A stretch of DNA of 64,000 bases. Origin: Streptomyces sp. NBC_01471. Its GTDB lineage: Bacteria > Actinomycetota > Actinomycetes > Streptomycetales > Streptomycetaceae. The DNA lies in contig NZ_CP109450.1 of the NCBI RefSeq assembly GCF_041438865.1, positions 6,574,001-6,638,000 of the forward strand, written 5' to 3'. Positions 24,033-33,237 of the stretch are shown in pieces. The translations under genes were made by a program, and so were the position numbers. The notes under the pieces are model-generated. The model was given only the letters and a program-made list of their open reading frames with translations. It had not been told where the DNA came from and searched no databases. How positions within the stretch are numbered: position 1 is the stretch's first letter; each line of letters starts with the position of its first letter.

Positions 24033-25262
24033 ATGTATGCCTGGCCCGCTTCTGAGGTTCCCGCCCTGCCCGGCAAGGGCGCCGACCTCCAGATCCACTC
24101 CACCGCGACCGGCGGACGAGTCACCCTCGACCCCGGCCCCGTCGCCCGCATCTACGTCTGCGGCATCACGCCGTACGACGCGACGCACATCGGTCATGCG
24201 GCGACCTACAACGCGTTCGACCTCGTTCAGCGCGTGTGGCTCGACACCAAGCGGCAGGTCCACTACGTGCAGAACGTGACCGACGTGGACGATCCGCTGC
24301 TGGAGCGGGCCGTGCGCGACGGTGAGGACTGGACCGAGCTCGCGGAGCGCGAGACGGCACTCTTCCGCGAGGACATGACCGCACTGCGGATGCTCCCGCC
24401 GAAGCACTACATCGGAGCGGTCGAGGCCATACCGGGCATCGTGCCGCTCGTCGAGCGGCTGCGGGACTGCGGGGCGGCCTACGAACTCGACGGCGACGTC
24501 TACTTCTCCGTGGAGAGCGACACGCACTTCGGCGAGGTGTCGAACCTCGACGCCGAGGCGATGCGGCTGCTCTCCGCCGAGCGCGGTGGCGACCCCGACC
24601 GCCCCGGCAAGAAGAACCCGCTCGACCCGATGCTCTGGCTGGGTGCCCGTGAGGGCGAGCCGAGCTGGGACGGCGGCTCCCTGGGCCGCGGCAGGCCCGG
24701 CTGGCACATCGAGTGCGTGGCCATCGCCCTCGACCACCTCGGGATGGGCTTCGACGTCCAGGGCGGTGGCTCCGACCTGGCCTTCCCGCACCACGAGATG
24801 GGTGCTTCGCACGCCCAGGTGCTGACCGGCGAGCACCCGTTCGCCCAGGCCTATGTACACGCCGGCATGGTCGCCCTGGACGGCGAGAAGATGTCCAAGT
24901 CCAAGGGCAATCTGGTCTTCGTGTCGAAGCTGCGCCACGACGGCGTGGACCCGGCCGCGATCCGGCTCGCCCTGCTGGCCCACCACTACCGCTCGGACTG
25001 GGAGTGGACGGACCAGGTCCTGGAGGACGCGGTGGAGCGGCTCGGCCGCTGGCGCGCTGCTGTCTCCCGGCCCGACGGACCGTCCGCCGACGCCCTGGTG
25101 GAGGAGATCAGGCAGGCGCTCGCCGACGACCTCGACGCACCCGCCGCGCTGCGCGCCGTCGACCGCTGGGCGGCTCTTCAGCAGTCCGGCGGCGGTACGG
25201 ACGAGGGCGCGCCCGGCCTGGTGTCGCGCGCCGCCGACGCCCTGCTCGGCGTGGCCCTCTAG
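24033..25262 (+). CDS. mshC: Cysteine:GlcN-Ins ligase of mycothiol synthesis
   Basis: A protein of 409 aa, a cysteinyl-tRNA synthetase relative that joins cysteine to glucosaminyl-inositol with ATP, the third step of mycothiol synthesis. Visible are zinc ligand Cys43 in YVCGITPYDATHIGH, the HIGH motif at 52-55, the second Cys/His region around GWHIECVAIALDHLG, and KMSKSKGN near residue 290. It lacks the anticodon-binding domain of a true synthetase. I take the ATG at 24033; a GTG six bases earlier is equally in frame. It supplies the thiol used by the formaldehyde dehydrogenase at 3.4 kb. A strong hairpin follows. Confidence 0.96.
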   Translation: MYAWPASEVPALPGKGADLQIHSTATGGRVTLDPGPVARIYVCGITPYDATHIGHAATYNAFDLVQRVWLDTKRQVHYVQNVTDVDDPLLERAVRDGEDWTELAERETALFREDMTALRMLPPKHYIGAVEAIPGIVPLVERLRDCGAAYELDGDVYFSVESDTHFGEVSNLDAEAMRLLSAERGGDPDRPGKKNPLDPMLWLGAREGEPSWDGGSLGRGRPGWHIECVAIALDHLGMGFDVQGGGSDLAFPHHEMGASHAQVLTGEHPFAQAYVHAGMVALDGEKMSKSKGNLVFVSKLRHDGVDPAAIRLALLAHHYRSDWEWTDQVLEDAVERLGRWRAAVSRPDGPSADALVEEIRQALADDLDAPAALRAVDRWAALQQSGGGTDEGAPGLVSRAADALLGVAL

Positions 25263-25289
25263 CCCTCGGCGAGAACGCCGCTTCCACGC

Positions 25290-25329
25290 CGTCGCCCCCG
25301 GACCCCAGCAGTGGGGTCCGGGGGCGACG
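25290..25329. terminator. Perfect hairpin between mshC and the PAC2 gene
   Basis: An 18-bp perfect stem (25290-25307 with 25312-25329, core cccccggacccca) and a 4-base loop gcag, between convergent genes. Confidence 0.88.
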
Positions 25330-25369
25330 TCCGTTCGGCCGGGGTGTGCCCGGGCCTCCCGGGGCGGTG

Positions 25370-26407
25370 TCACTCCTCCGAGGGGTCCTCCGGGCCGTTC
25401 TCCTCGTCCGTCGGCCGGTCCTCGGTGGGCTTGCCGCTTCCCGGGTCGGGGCGCTGCGGCTTCGGGGGCCGGGAGCGGCTGCCGGGGCCGGAGCTGTCCC
25501 GCAGATAGCTGCTGCCCTCGCCGCCGTCCGTGGCGTGCCCGCCGCCGGCCTGGCCCGGGCCGGGGCCGCCGTCACGGCGGCGCAGATACCGCTCGAACTC
25601 CCGCGCGATGGCCTCGCCGGACGCCTCGGGGAGCTCCGCGGTGTCGCGTGCCTCCTCCAGCGTCTGGACGTACTCCGCCACCTCGCTGTCCTCCGCGGCC
25701 AGTTGGTCGACCCCGACCTGCCAGGCCCGTGCGTCCTCGGGCAGTTCGCCCAGCGGGATCCGCAGGTCGATCAGGTCTTCCAGCCGGTTCAGCAGGGCGA
25801 GCGTCGCCTTCGGATTGGGCGGCTGCGACACGTAGTGCGGGACGGCGGCCCACAGGCTCACCGCCGGCACACCGGCGTGGGTGCACGCCTCCTGGAGGAT
25901 GCCGACGATGCCGGTCGGCCCCTCGTACCGGGTCTCCTCCAGGTCCATCGTCCTGGCCAGGTCCGCGTCGGACGTGACTCCGCTGACCGGCACCGGCCTG
26001 GTGTGCGGGGTGTCACCGAGCAGCGCGCCCAGGATCACCACCATCTCGACGCCCAGCTCATGGGCGAAGCCCAGGATCTCGTTGCAGAACGAGCGCCAGC
26101 GCATGGAGGGCTCGATCCCGCGGACCAGTACCAGGTCGCGGGGCTTGTCGCCGGTCACCCGGATCACGGAGAGCCGGGTCGTCGGCCAAGTGACCTTGCG
26201 CACCCCGCCGTCCAGCCACACCGTGGGCCGGTTGACCTGGAAGTCGTAGTAGTCCTCGGCGTCCAGCGCCGCGAACACCTCGCCCTTCCACTCCCGGTCC
26301 AGGTGCGCGACCGCGGTGGAGGCTGCGTCGCCGGCGTCGTTCCAGCCCTCGAACGCGGCCACCATGACCGGGTCGATCAGCTCGGGAACCCCCTCGAGCT
26401 CGATCAC
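25370..26407 (-). CDS. PAC2-family protein
   Basis: A protein of 345 aa. The PAC2 fold, seen in proteasome-assembly chaperone 2 and relatives, is visible in LIDPVMVAAFEGWNDAGDAA, LVRGIEPSMRWRSFCNEILG and VVILGALLGDTPHTRPVPV, followed by GPTGIVGILQEACTHAGVP. The last 80 residues are Pro/Gly/Glu-rich and disordered. The family is universal in actinobacteria, which have proteasomes, but its role there is not settled. This gene marks the left edge of the accessory block. Confidence 0.88.
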   Translation of the reverse strand: MIELEGVPELIDPVMVAAFEGWNDAGDAASTAVAHLDREWKGEVFAALDAEDYYDFQVNRPTVWLDGGVRKVTWPTTRLSVIRVTGDKPRDLVLVRGIEPSMRWRSFCNEILGFAHELGVEMVVILGALLGDTPHTRPVPVSGVTSDADLARTMDLEETRYEGPTGIVGILQEACTHAGVPAVSLWAAVPHYVSQPPNPKATLALLNRLEDLIDLRIPLGELPEDARAWQVGVDQLAAEDSEVAEYVQTLEEARDTAELPEASGEAIAREFERYLRRRDGGPGPGQAGGGHATDGGEGSSYLRDSSGPGSRSRPPKPQRPDPGSGKPTEDRPTDEENGPEDPSEE

Positions 26408-26633
26408 CCAGTGCCTCCCTCCGAAGTTCTTCTCTTACGCACCAACCTTACGGCGTTCCGCATGCCCCGACGCAGCCCTTGCACACGGCTCCGTTCACCC
26501 CGGCGTGCGTTCCCCCGCACACCCCGGCACCGCGACAGGCCGTTCCGACAGTCTGCCCATATCGCGTCGATTCATCCGAGCTGTACCGGCAAATTTCGTC
26601 CCACCCCTGGACGGTATGGCATGTGCGGGGCTA

Positions 26634-26668
26634 TACATCGGATGACAAATTAAAGGTCCGATGTTCTT
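26634..26668. promoter_or_regulatory. Operator-like words upstream of the fuconate dehydratase gene
   Basis: tacatcggatgac (26634-26646) is, on the other strand, gtcatccgatgta, matching the operator word at the FadR-type regulator and at the GH95 gene in all but one position. A second, partial copy tccgatgttctt begins at 26657. Both lie within 60 bases of the start at 26694, in an AT-rich stretch of an otherwise GC-rich genome. Confidence 0.65.
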
Positions 26669-26693
26669 ACCCGTTCTTACCAAGGGAGTGTGG

Positions 26694-28019
26694 ATGAGTC
26701 CGACCGTCACGGGGTTCGAGGTCCACGACATCCGATTCCCCACCTCGGAACAGCTCGACGGCTCGGACGCCATGAACCCGGACCCCGACTACTCGGCGGC
26801 CTACGTGGTGCTCAGCACCGATGCGCCGGGCGGTGTCGCGGGACATGGCTTCTGTTTCACCATCGGGCGCGGAAACGACGTCATCGCCGCCGCCATCGAA
26901 GCGCTGCGGCCCTACGTGGAGGGGCGTCCCGCGCCGCTCACCGCCGCCGGGCTCGCGGAGCTGCACCACGATCTCACCCACGACTCGCAGCTGCGCTGGC
27001 TCGGCCCCGAGAAGGGTGTGATGCACATGGCAGCGGGCGCCGTCATCAACGCCGCCTGGGACCTGGCGGCCACCGCGGCGGGCAAGCCGGTCTGGGAGTT
27101 CCTGGCCGGTATGAGTCCGGAGGAGCTCGTCTCCCTGGTGGACTTCCGCTATCTGACCGACGCCCTCACCCCCGACGAGGCACTCGCCATCCTGCGGGCC
27201 GCCGAACCCGGCCGCGCCGAACGGGCCGCCCTGCTGCGCGCCGACGGCTACCCCGCGTACACCACGTCGCCCGGCTGGCTCGGCTACTCCGACGAGAAGC
27301 TGGTGCGGCTCGCCCAGGAGGCGGTCGACGCCGGCTTCGGGCAGATCAAACTGAAGGTCGGCGCCGACCTGGACGACGACGTCCGCAGAATGAAGCTGGC
27401 CCGTGCGACCGTCGGCCCCGGCATCCGCGTCGCCGTGGACGCCAACCAGCGCTGGGACGTCCCGGACGCGCTGCGCTGGATGGAGGCGCTCGCCCCCTAC
27501 GACCCGCACTGGATCGAGGAGCCCACCAGCCCCGACGACATCCTCGGCCACGCGGCGGTCAGGTCCGGGCAGCCCGTGAAGGTCGCCACCGGCGAGCACG
27601 TCGCCAACCGGGTCGTCTTCAAGCAGCTGCTCCAGGCGGGCGCCGTGGACTTCGTACAGATCGACGCGGCCCGGGTCGCCGGGGTCAACGAGAACCTCGC
27701 GATCCTGCTGCTCGCGGCCAAGTTCGGCGTCCCGGTCTGCCCCCACGCCGGGGGCGTCGGGCTGTGCGAGCTGGTCCAGCACCTGGCGATGTTCGACTAC
27801 GTCGCCGTGTCGGGCAGCCAGGACGACCGCGTCATCGAGTACGTGGACCACCTGCACGAACACTTCACCGACCCCGCGGTGATCGAGGGCGGACGCTACC
27901 GGGCGCCCCGCGCGCCGGGCTTCTCCGCCCGTATGCACCCCGCTTCCCTCACCGCGCACCGCTACCCCGACGGGCCCGTCTGGCAGGCCCGCCGCACCAC
28001 CCAGGAGGTCAACTCGTGA
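26694..28019 (+). CDS. L-fuconate dehydratase (enolase superfamily)
   Basis: A protein of 441 aa from the ATG at 26694, with GGGAG upstream. It dehydrates L-fuconate to 2-keto-3-deoxy-L-fuconate. The residues expected of FucD are in register: Lys219 and Lys221 (QIKLKVG), Asp249 and Asn251 (DANQRWD), Glu275 (IEEP), Glu301 (GEH), Asp324 (QIDAARVAG) and His351 (CPHAGG), at almost the same numbers as in the characterised Xanthomonas enzyme. The N-terminal capping domain SEQLDGSDAMNPDPDYSAAY is also typical. It overlaps the following SDR gene (GTGA), so the two are coupled. Confidence 0.92.
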   Translation: MSPTVTGFEVHDIRFPTSEQLDGSDAMNPDPDYSAAYVVLSTDAPGGVAGHGFCFTIGRGNDVIAAAIEALRPYVEGRPAPLTAAGLAELHHDLTHDSQLRWLGPEKGVMHMAAGAVINAAWDLAATAAGKPVWEFLAGMSPEELVSLVDFRYLTDALTPDEALAILRAAEPGRAERAALLRADGYPAYTTSPGWLGYSDEKLVRLAQEAVDAGFGQIKLKVGADLDDDVRRMKLARATVGPGIRVAVDANQRWDVPDALRWMEALAPYDPHWIEEPTSPDDILGHAAVRSGQPVKVATGEHVANRVVFKQLLQAGAVDFVQIDAARVAGVNENLAILLLAAKFGVPVCPHAGGVGLCELVQHLAMFDYVAVSGSQDDRVIEYVDHLHEHFTDPAVIEGGRYRAPRAPGFSARMHPASLTAHRYPDGPVWQARRTTQEVNS

Positions 28020-28795
28020 CCATTGCACGCGACTTCGAAGGGCTCGGCGCCCTGGTCACCGGCGGGGCCTCCGGCATCGGGGCCGCCATCGCCACCGAGC
28101 TGCTCGCCCGCGGCGCCCGGGTCGCCGTACTCGATCGCGAGACCGACGGGGCACCGGACGGCACTCTCGCGCTCAAGGCGGACGTCACCGACGACGCCGC
28201 GGTACGGGAGGCGGTCGACGCCGCCGCGGCCGAATTCGGCGCGCTGCACACGGTGGTCTCCAACGCGGGCATCGGGGCCGTCGGCACGGTCGCCGACAAC
28301 CCCGACGACGAGTGGCAGCGGGTCCTCGACATCAACGTCCTCGGCATGGTCCGCACGGCCCGCCACGCGCTGCCGCACCTGCGCCGTTCGGCCGCCGGCC
28401 GGCCGGGCTGCGTCTCCGTCACCCACACCTGCTCGATCGCCGCGACCGCCGGACTGCCGCAGCGCGCCCTCTACAGCGCCAGCAAGGGCGCGGTCCTCTC
28501 GCTGACGCTGGCCATGGCGGCCGACCACGTCCGGGAGGGCATCCGGGTCAACTGCGTCAACCCCGGCACCGCGGACACCCCGTGGGTCGGGCGGCTCCTC
28601 GGCCAGGCCGACGACCCGGCGGCCGAACGCGCGGCGCTCAACGCCCGCCAGCCCACCGGGCGGCTGGTCACCGCCGAAGAGGTGGCGGCGGCCGTCCTCT
28701 ACCTGGCGAGCCCCGCGGCGGCGGCCGTGACCGGGACGGCACTCGCGGTCGACGGCGGCATGCAGGGACTGCGCCTGCGCCCCGCCGCCGGGTGA
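28016..28795 (+). CDS. SDR, probable 2-keto-3-deoxy-L-fuconate dehydrogenase
   Basis: A protein of 259 aa from GTG at 28016, overlapping the fuconate dehydratase stop. It is a classical short-chain dehydrogenase: cofactor motif GGASGIG, NAG at SNAGIG, catalytic Ser in HTCSIAATAG, Tyr and Lys in LYSASKGAV, and VTGTALAVDGGMQG at the end. In the non-phosphorylated fucose pathway an SDR oxidises 2-keto-3-deoxy-L-fuconate to the 2,4-diketo compound with NAD, and its coupling to FucD supports that role. The fucose dehydrogenase, lactonase and final hydrolase are not in this cluster. Confidence 0.87.
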   Translation: MTIARDFEGLGALVTGGASGIGAAIATELLARGARVAVLDRETDGAPDGTLALKADVTDDAAVREAVDAAAAEFGALHTVVSNAGIGAVGTVADNPDDEWQRVLDINVLGMVRTARHALPHLRRSAAGRPGCVSVTHTCSIAATAGLPQRALYSASKGAVLSLTLAMAADHVREGIRVNCVNPGTADTPWVGRLLGQADDPAAERAALNARQPTGRLVTAEEVAAAVLYLASPAAAAVTGTALAVDGGMQGLRLRPAAG

Positions 28796-28886
28796 GCAGC
28801 CGCGGACGTACTGAACAGAGGCACCGCGCACCCCAGGCCGCACGGCCGACAGAGCATCAAGCGCCACTATCAAGGACGGGACACCA

Positions 28887-29924
28887 ATGAGAGTGCGTAC
28901 AACGAGTGCGGCGGCCTGCGCCGTACTGCTGGCCGTGACTGCCCTCGCGGGCTGCAACCGCGACTCCGGCAGCGGCTCGGAGGACAAGAAGGTCGGCATC
29001 GACCTGCCGCGCAGCGACAGCGACTTCTGGAACTCCTACCAGCAGTACGTCAAGAAGGGCGTCGCGGCCGGTGAGGTCAAGGCGCTCCCGCTGACCAACT
29101 CGCAGAACGACATCGGCAAGCTCGTCGCCAACGTCCAGACCTTCAGCGACCAGGGTGCCAAGGCCGTCGTCATGGCCCCGCAGGACACCGGGGCCATCGC
29201 CTCGACACTGCAGAACCTCAACAAGAAGAAGATCCCCGTCATCAGCGTCGACACCCGCCCCGACAAGGGCGACGTCTACATGGTGGTGCGCGCCGACAAC
29301 CGCGCCTATGGCGAGAACGCCTGCAAGTACCTCGGCGAGCAGCTGAAGGGCAAGGGCAAGGTCGTCGAGTTCCAGGGCGACCTGTCGTCGATCAACGGCC
29401 GTGACCGCTCCGTGGCCTTCAAGTCGTGCATGACGAAGAACTTCCCCAAGATCAAGGTCTTCGAGCTGGCCACCGACTGGAAGGGCGATGTCGCCTCCGC
29501 CAAGCTCCAGTCCACCCTGGCCGCCAACCCCGACATCAACGGGATCTACATGCAGGCGGGCGGCGTCTTCCTGCAGCCCACGCTCGCGCTCCTGGAGCAG
29601 AAGAAGCTGTTGAAGCCGGCCGGCACCAAGGGCCACATCACGATCATCTCCAACGACGGCATCCCGGAGGAGTTCGACGCGATCAAGGCGGGGAAGATCG
29701 ACGCGACCATCTCCCAGCCCGCCGACCTGTACGCGAAGTACGCGCTGTACTACGCGAAGGCGGCCGTCGACGGCAAGACCTTCAAGGTGGGCCCGACCGA
29801 CCACAACTCCAACATCATCAAGATCCCGAACGGTTTCGAGGACCAGCTTCCCGCGCCGCTCGTGACCAAGGCCAATGTGAACGACCCGAAGCTGTGGGCC
29901 AATCAGCTGGGGAAGAAGAACTGA
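28887..29924 (+). CDS. Sugar-binding lipoprotein of a CUT2 ABC transporter
   Basis: A protein of 345 aa. The signal peptide ends in lipobox LAGC with Cys23, so it is membrane-anchored outside the cell. The mature part is a periplasmic-binding-protein type 1 fold with VGIDLPRSDSDFWNSYQQ, AVVMAPQDTGAIASTLQ and IPVISVDTRPDKGDVYMVV, the pattern of ribose/rhamnose-type binding proteins. Gene order puts it with the ATPase and permease downstream (two bases before the ATPase gene) and the fuconate dehydratase upstream, so the ligand is probably L-fucose or a related 6-deoxy sugar. Confidence 0.9.
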   Translation: MRVRTTSAAACAVLLAVTALAGCNRDSGSGSEDKKVGIDLPRSDSDFWNSYQQYVKKGVAAGEVKALPLTNSQNDIGKLVANVQTFSDQGAKAVVMAPQDTGAIASTLQNLNKKKIPVISVDTRPDKGDVYMVVRADNRAYGENACKYLGEQLKGKGKVVEFQGDLSSINGRDRSVAFKSCMTKNFPKIKVFELATDWKGDVASAKLQSTLAANPDINGIYMQAGGVFLQPTLALLEQKKLLKPAGTKGHITIISNDGIPEEFDAIKAGKIDATISQPADLYAKYALYYAKAAVDGKTFKVGPTDHNSNIIKIPNGFEDQLPAPLVTKANVNDPKLWANQLGKKN

Positions 29925-29926
29925 CC

Positions 29927-31462
29927 ATGCCCGATGCACCCGCGGTTCATGCGCAGGGCATCGTCAAGCGCTTCGGTCCCACCGTCGCACTCGACGATGT
30001 CCGCCTGACAGTCCAGCCCGGTGAGTCGCACGCCCTGGTCGGGCGCAACGGCGCCGGAAAGTCCACCCTCGTCAGCGTCATCACCGGACTCCACAAGCCG
30101 GACGCGGGGACGGTCACCTTCAGCGGTGAGCCCGCGCCCGCCTTCGGCGACACCATGGCCTGGCAGTCGAAGGTCGCCTGCGTCTACCAGAAGTCCATGG
30201 CCGTACCCGATCTCACCGTGGCCGAGAACCTCTTCCTGAACAACTTCGGCCTCGGCCCGGGTGAGGCGGGCGGCCGCTGGATCAGCTGGTCCGGGCTGCG
30301 CAAGCGGGCCGCGGCGCTGCTCGCCGAGTACGGGGTGAACGTCGACCCCAGCACCCGCGCGAAGGATCTCTCCGTAGAGCAGGTGCAGTTCGTGGAGATC
30401 GCCCGCGCGCTGTCCTTCGGCGCCCGGCTGATCATCCTCGACGAACCCACCGCGCAGCTCGACGCGCGGGGGATCCAGAGCCTGTTCACCAAGCTCAGGG
30501 ACCTCCAGAGCCAGGGGGTGGCGTTCCTCTTCATCTCGCACCACCTCCAGGAGGTGTACGAGCTGTGCACCGCGGTCACGGTCTACCGCGACGCCCGGCA
30601 CGTCCTGACGGCGCCCGTCGCCGACCTGGGCAAGGCCGATCTGGTCGCCGCCATGACCGGCGAGTCGGCGACGGGCCCGGTGGCCTGGCACGCGGCGTCC
30701 GGTGAGAGGCCGGCCGCGAAGGCGGGGACGGCCGAGCCCGTCCTGCGGACCGAGGGGCTGGCCGTGGAAGGCGAGTTCGAGCCGCTCGACATCGCGGTGC
30801 ACCCCGGCGAGGTCCTCGGGATCGCGGGCGCGGCGGCCAGCGGCAACACCGCGCTGGGCGAGACGCTCGTCGGCATGCGCAAGGCCACCTCCGGGCGGGT
30901 CTCGGTCCGGGGCCGCGAGGTCAGGCCGGGCAGCGTGCCGCACGCCCTGAAGGCGGGGATCGGCTACATCCCGGAGGACCGGCACCGCCAGGGCCTCGTC
31001 CTGGAACGCAGCGTGGCGGAGAACGCCACCCTCACGGTCGCCGACCAGCTGGGGCCGTGGGGGACCGTGCTCCCCTCCCGTACCCGGGAGTTCGCGAGGA
31101 CCATGATCTCCTCGCTGGACATCAAGACCACCGGACCCGACCAGAAGGTCTCCGGGCTCTCCGGGGGCAACCAGCAGAAGGTGGTGGTCGCCCGCGCGCT
31201 GGCCCGCGGCCCCAGCACGCTGGTGGCGGTACGGCCGACGGCCGGCGTGGACATCAAGTCCAAGGACTCGCTCCTGGGCGTGGTGCGGCGGGTCGCCGAC
31301 GAGGGCAACGCCGCCGTGATCATCTCCGACGAACTCGACGACCTGCGGGTGTGCGACCGGGTGGTCGCGCTCTTCCACGGGCGGGTGGTCGCCGAATACG
31401 ACAGTGGGTGGACGGACGGGGAACTGGTCGCCGCCATGGAAGGTGTGGGGGAGCGGGCATGA
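29927..31462 (+). CDS. Duplicated ATP-binding subunit of CUT2 sugar ABC transporter
   Basis: A protein of 511 aa with two nucleotide-binding domains, as in RbsA. The first half is canonical at Walker A (GRNGAGKST, 39-47) and Walker B (LIILDEPTAQLD), with a variant signature LSVEQ. The second half has an intact signature LSGGNQQK but a degenerate Walker A (GAAASGNTAL, no lysine) and a Walker B without its acidic pair (LVAVRPTAGVD). Catalysis should therefore rest on one composite site, as in related transporters though more extreme here. It overlaps the permease gene by four bases. Confidence 0.92.
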   Translation: MPDAPAVHAQGIVKRFGPTVALDDVRLTVQPGESHALVGRNGAGKSTLVSVITGLHKPDAGTVTFSGEPAPAFGDTMAWQSKVACVYQKSMAVPDLTVAENLFLNNFGLGPGEAGGRWISWSGLRKRAAALLAEYGVNVDPSTRAKDLSVEQVQFVEIARALSFGARLIILDEPTAQLDARGIQSLFTKLRDLQSQGVAFLFISHHLQEVYELCTAVTVYRDARHVLTAPVADLGKADLVAAMTGESATGPVAWHAASGERPAAKAGTAEPVLRTEGLAVEGEFEPLDIAVHPGEVLGIAGAAASGNTALGETLVGMRKATSGRVSVRGREVRPGSVPHALKAGIGYIPEDRHRQGLVLERSVAENATLTVADQLGPWGTVLPSRTREFARTMISSLDIKTTGPDQKVSGLSGGNQQKVVVARALARGPSTLVAVRPTAGVDIKSKDSLLGVVRRVADEGNAAVIISDELDDLRVCDRVVALFHGRVVAEYDSGWTDGELVAAMEGVGERA

Positions 31463-32493
31463 CCGACACGATCCGGCCGGTGGCGGCCGAGGAGACCAAG
31501 GGGCAGGTGAGCCCGGTACGCGCCAGGCTGGCGCTGATCCGCTGGAGCGACTTCTCGCTCGTGCCGGTGATCCTGGTGCTGATGGTGATCGGGTTCATCG
31601 TCTCGCCGGTGTTCCTGACGTCCCAGAACCTGATCAACGTCATCCAGCAGTCCTCCGAACTCAGCCTGCTGGTGCTGGCCCAGGCCTTCATCCTGATCTG
31701 CGGGCGGATGGACCTGTCACTGGAGTCGACGATCGGCATCGCGCCGGTCATCGCGCTGTGGCTGGTCCTGCCCTCGTCGGGGGACCGGTTCACCGGCCTC
31801 GGGCTGCTGCCCGCCTGGACGGCGATCCCGCTCTGCCTGCTCGCCGGGCTGGCGATCGGCGCGTTCAACGGTTTCCTGATGCTCAAGCTGCGGGTCAACG
31901 GCTTCATCGCGACGCTGGGCATGCTGATGATGCTCCGCGGGCTGCACATCGGGATCACCGAGGGCAAGTCGATCATCGAGGTCCCCGCCTCGTTCAGCTA
32001 CCTGGGCCGGGCCTCCTGGCTCGGCGCCCCCGCCGCGGTCTGGATCTGCCTGGCGCTGTTCGCCGTCGGCGGGGCCGCGCTGGCCTGGACCCGGCACGGC
32101 CGGTCGCTGTACGCGATCGGCGGGAACCCGGAGGCGGCCCGCGCGGCCGGTATCCGGGTGGACCGGGTCACCTGGATCGTGCTGGCGATCGGCGGGCTGC
32201 TCGCGGCCTTCGCCGGAATCCTCTACACCGGCCACTACGGTTCGGTCGGCGCCGCGCAGGGCAAGGACATGATCTTCCAGGTCATGGCGGCCGCGGTCAT
32301 CGGCGGCATCGGGCTGAAGGGCGGCCGGGGCACCATCTTCGGCGCGCTCACCGGTGTGCTCGCCCTCCAGCTGGTGGTCAATGTCATGACGCTCGCCGGG
32401 GTGCCCGGTCAGTGGGAGACGTTCCTCAACGGCGCGATCATCATCATCGCGCTGATCGCCTCCCGCTTCGCGAGCGGTGAGGAGCAGGACTGA
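31459..32493 (+). CDS. Permease of CUT2 sugar ABC transporter
   Basis: A protein of 344 aa of the RbsC/branched-chain permease type, with eight to ten hydrophobic segments. Family motifs are ILICGRMDLSLESTIG (the usual GGIDLSVGS equivalent), GAFNGFLMLKLRVNGFIATLG, and YAIGGNPEAARAAGIRV. It overlaps the ATPase gene (ATGA) and ends the transporter operon; a convergent FadR-type regulator gene follows after 55 bases. Confidence 0.92.
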   Translation: MTDTIRPVAAEETKGQVSPVRARLALIRWSDFSLVPVILVLMVIGFIVSPVFLTSQNLINVIQQSSELSLLVLAQAFILICGRMDLSLESTIGIAPVIALWLVLPSSGDRFTGLGLLPAWTAIPLCLLAGLAIGAFNGFLMLKLRVNGFIATLGMLMMLRGLHIGITEGKSIIEVPASFSYLGRASWLGAPAAVWICLALFAVGGAALAWTRHGRSLYAIGGNPEAARAAGIRVDRVTWIVLAIGGLLAAFAGILYTGHYGSVGAAQGKDMIFQVMAAAVIGGIGLKGGRGTIFGALTGVLALQLVVNVMTLAGVPGQWETFLNGAIIIIALIASRFASGEEQD

Positions 32494-32548
32494 CGGACGC
32501 ACCCCGGGACTGGGGCCGGGAGCGCTCCCGGCCCCGGCCGCGCCGTAC

Positions 32549-33220
32549 TCACAGGGTCGAGCGCAGCCACTGCTCGACACTCGCGATGTGCACCGTCGCC
32601 CAGGACCTGGCCGCTTCGGCGTCCCGGTCCCTGAGCGCCGTCAGGATGGCGCGGTGCTCGTGGAGCGTACGGCTCACCGCGTCCTCCTGGGTCAGTCCCC
32701 GCCACACCCGGGCGCGGGTGGTGGGCCCGGAGAGGCTGTCGAGCAGGGAGCAGAGCACCGAGTTCCCCGAGCTCTGCACGATGCCCCGGTGGAACTCCAG
32801 GTCGCAGGCGACCAGTTCCTCCACGGACGGCTGCGGGCCGAGCGCGTCCAGCTGGGCGCTGAGCGTCTCCAGCTCCTCCTCGCCGATGCGGTGCGCGGCC
32901 ATCGCCGTCGCGGCGGGCTCCAGGATCCGGCGTACGGCCAGGAACTCCAGCACGGTGTCGTCCCGGTGGAAGTCCACGACGAAGCTCATCGCTTCGAGCA
33001 GCAGCTGAGGGTCGAGACTCGTGACGTACGTGCCGTCGCCCTGCCGCACATCGAGGATGCGGATCAGCGACAGCGCACGCACCGCCTCGCGCAGCGAGTT
33101 GCGCGAAAGGCCGAGCTCCGCGGCGAGTTCGCTCTCCTTGGGCAGCCGGTCGCCTGGCCGCAGTGCGCCCGAGACGATCATTTCCTTGATCTTCTCGATG
33201 GCCTCGTCGGTCACAGCCAT
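32549..33220 (-). CDS. GntR/FadR-family regulator of the fucose-type cluster
   Basis: A protein of 223 aa. The winged helix lies at about residues 5-70 (IVSGALRPGDRLPKESELAA, then LSRNSLREAVRAL and VRQGDGTYV). The FCD effector domain has the metal-binding pattern Asp in CDLEFHRGIV, then His in HEHRAILTAL and His in WATVHIASV. It is convergent with the transporter operon. Directly upstream (18 bases from the start) is the word agacatccgatgtatct, which recurs at the fuconate dehydratase promoter and at the GH95 promoter, consistent with autoregulation and control of both. Confidence 0.88.
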   Translation of the reverse strand: MAVTDEAIEKIKEMIVSGALRPGDRLPKESELAAELGLSRNSLREAVRALSLIRILDVRQGDGTYVTSLDPQLLLEAMSFVVDFHRDDTVLEFLAVRRILEPAATAMAAHRIGEEELETLSAQLDALGPQPSVEELVACDLEFHRGIVQSSGNSVLCSLLDSLSGPTTRARVWRGLTQEDAVSRTLHEHRAILTALRDRDAEAARSWATVHIASVEQWLRSTL

Positions 33221-33237
33221 GGGAACCTCGCCTCAAC

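Noticed and set aside
26667..28028. A 453-codon open frame antisense to the fuconate dehydratase gene
   Set aside because: The plus strand has all FucD active-site residues in register, so the antisense frame is a shadow.
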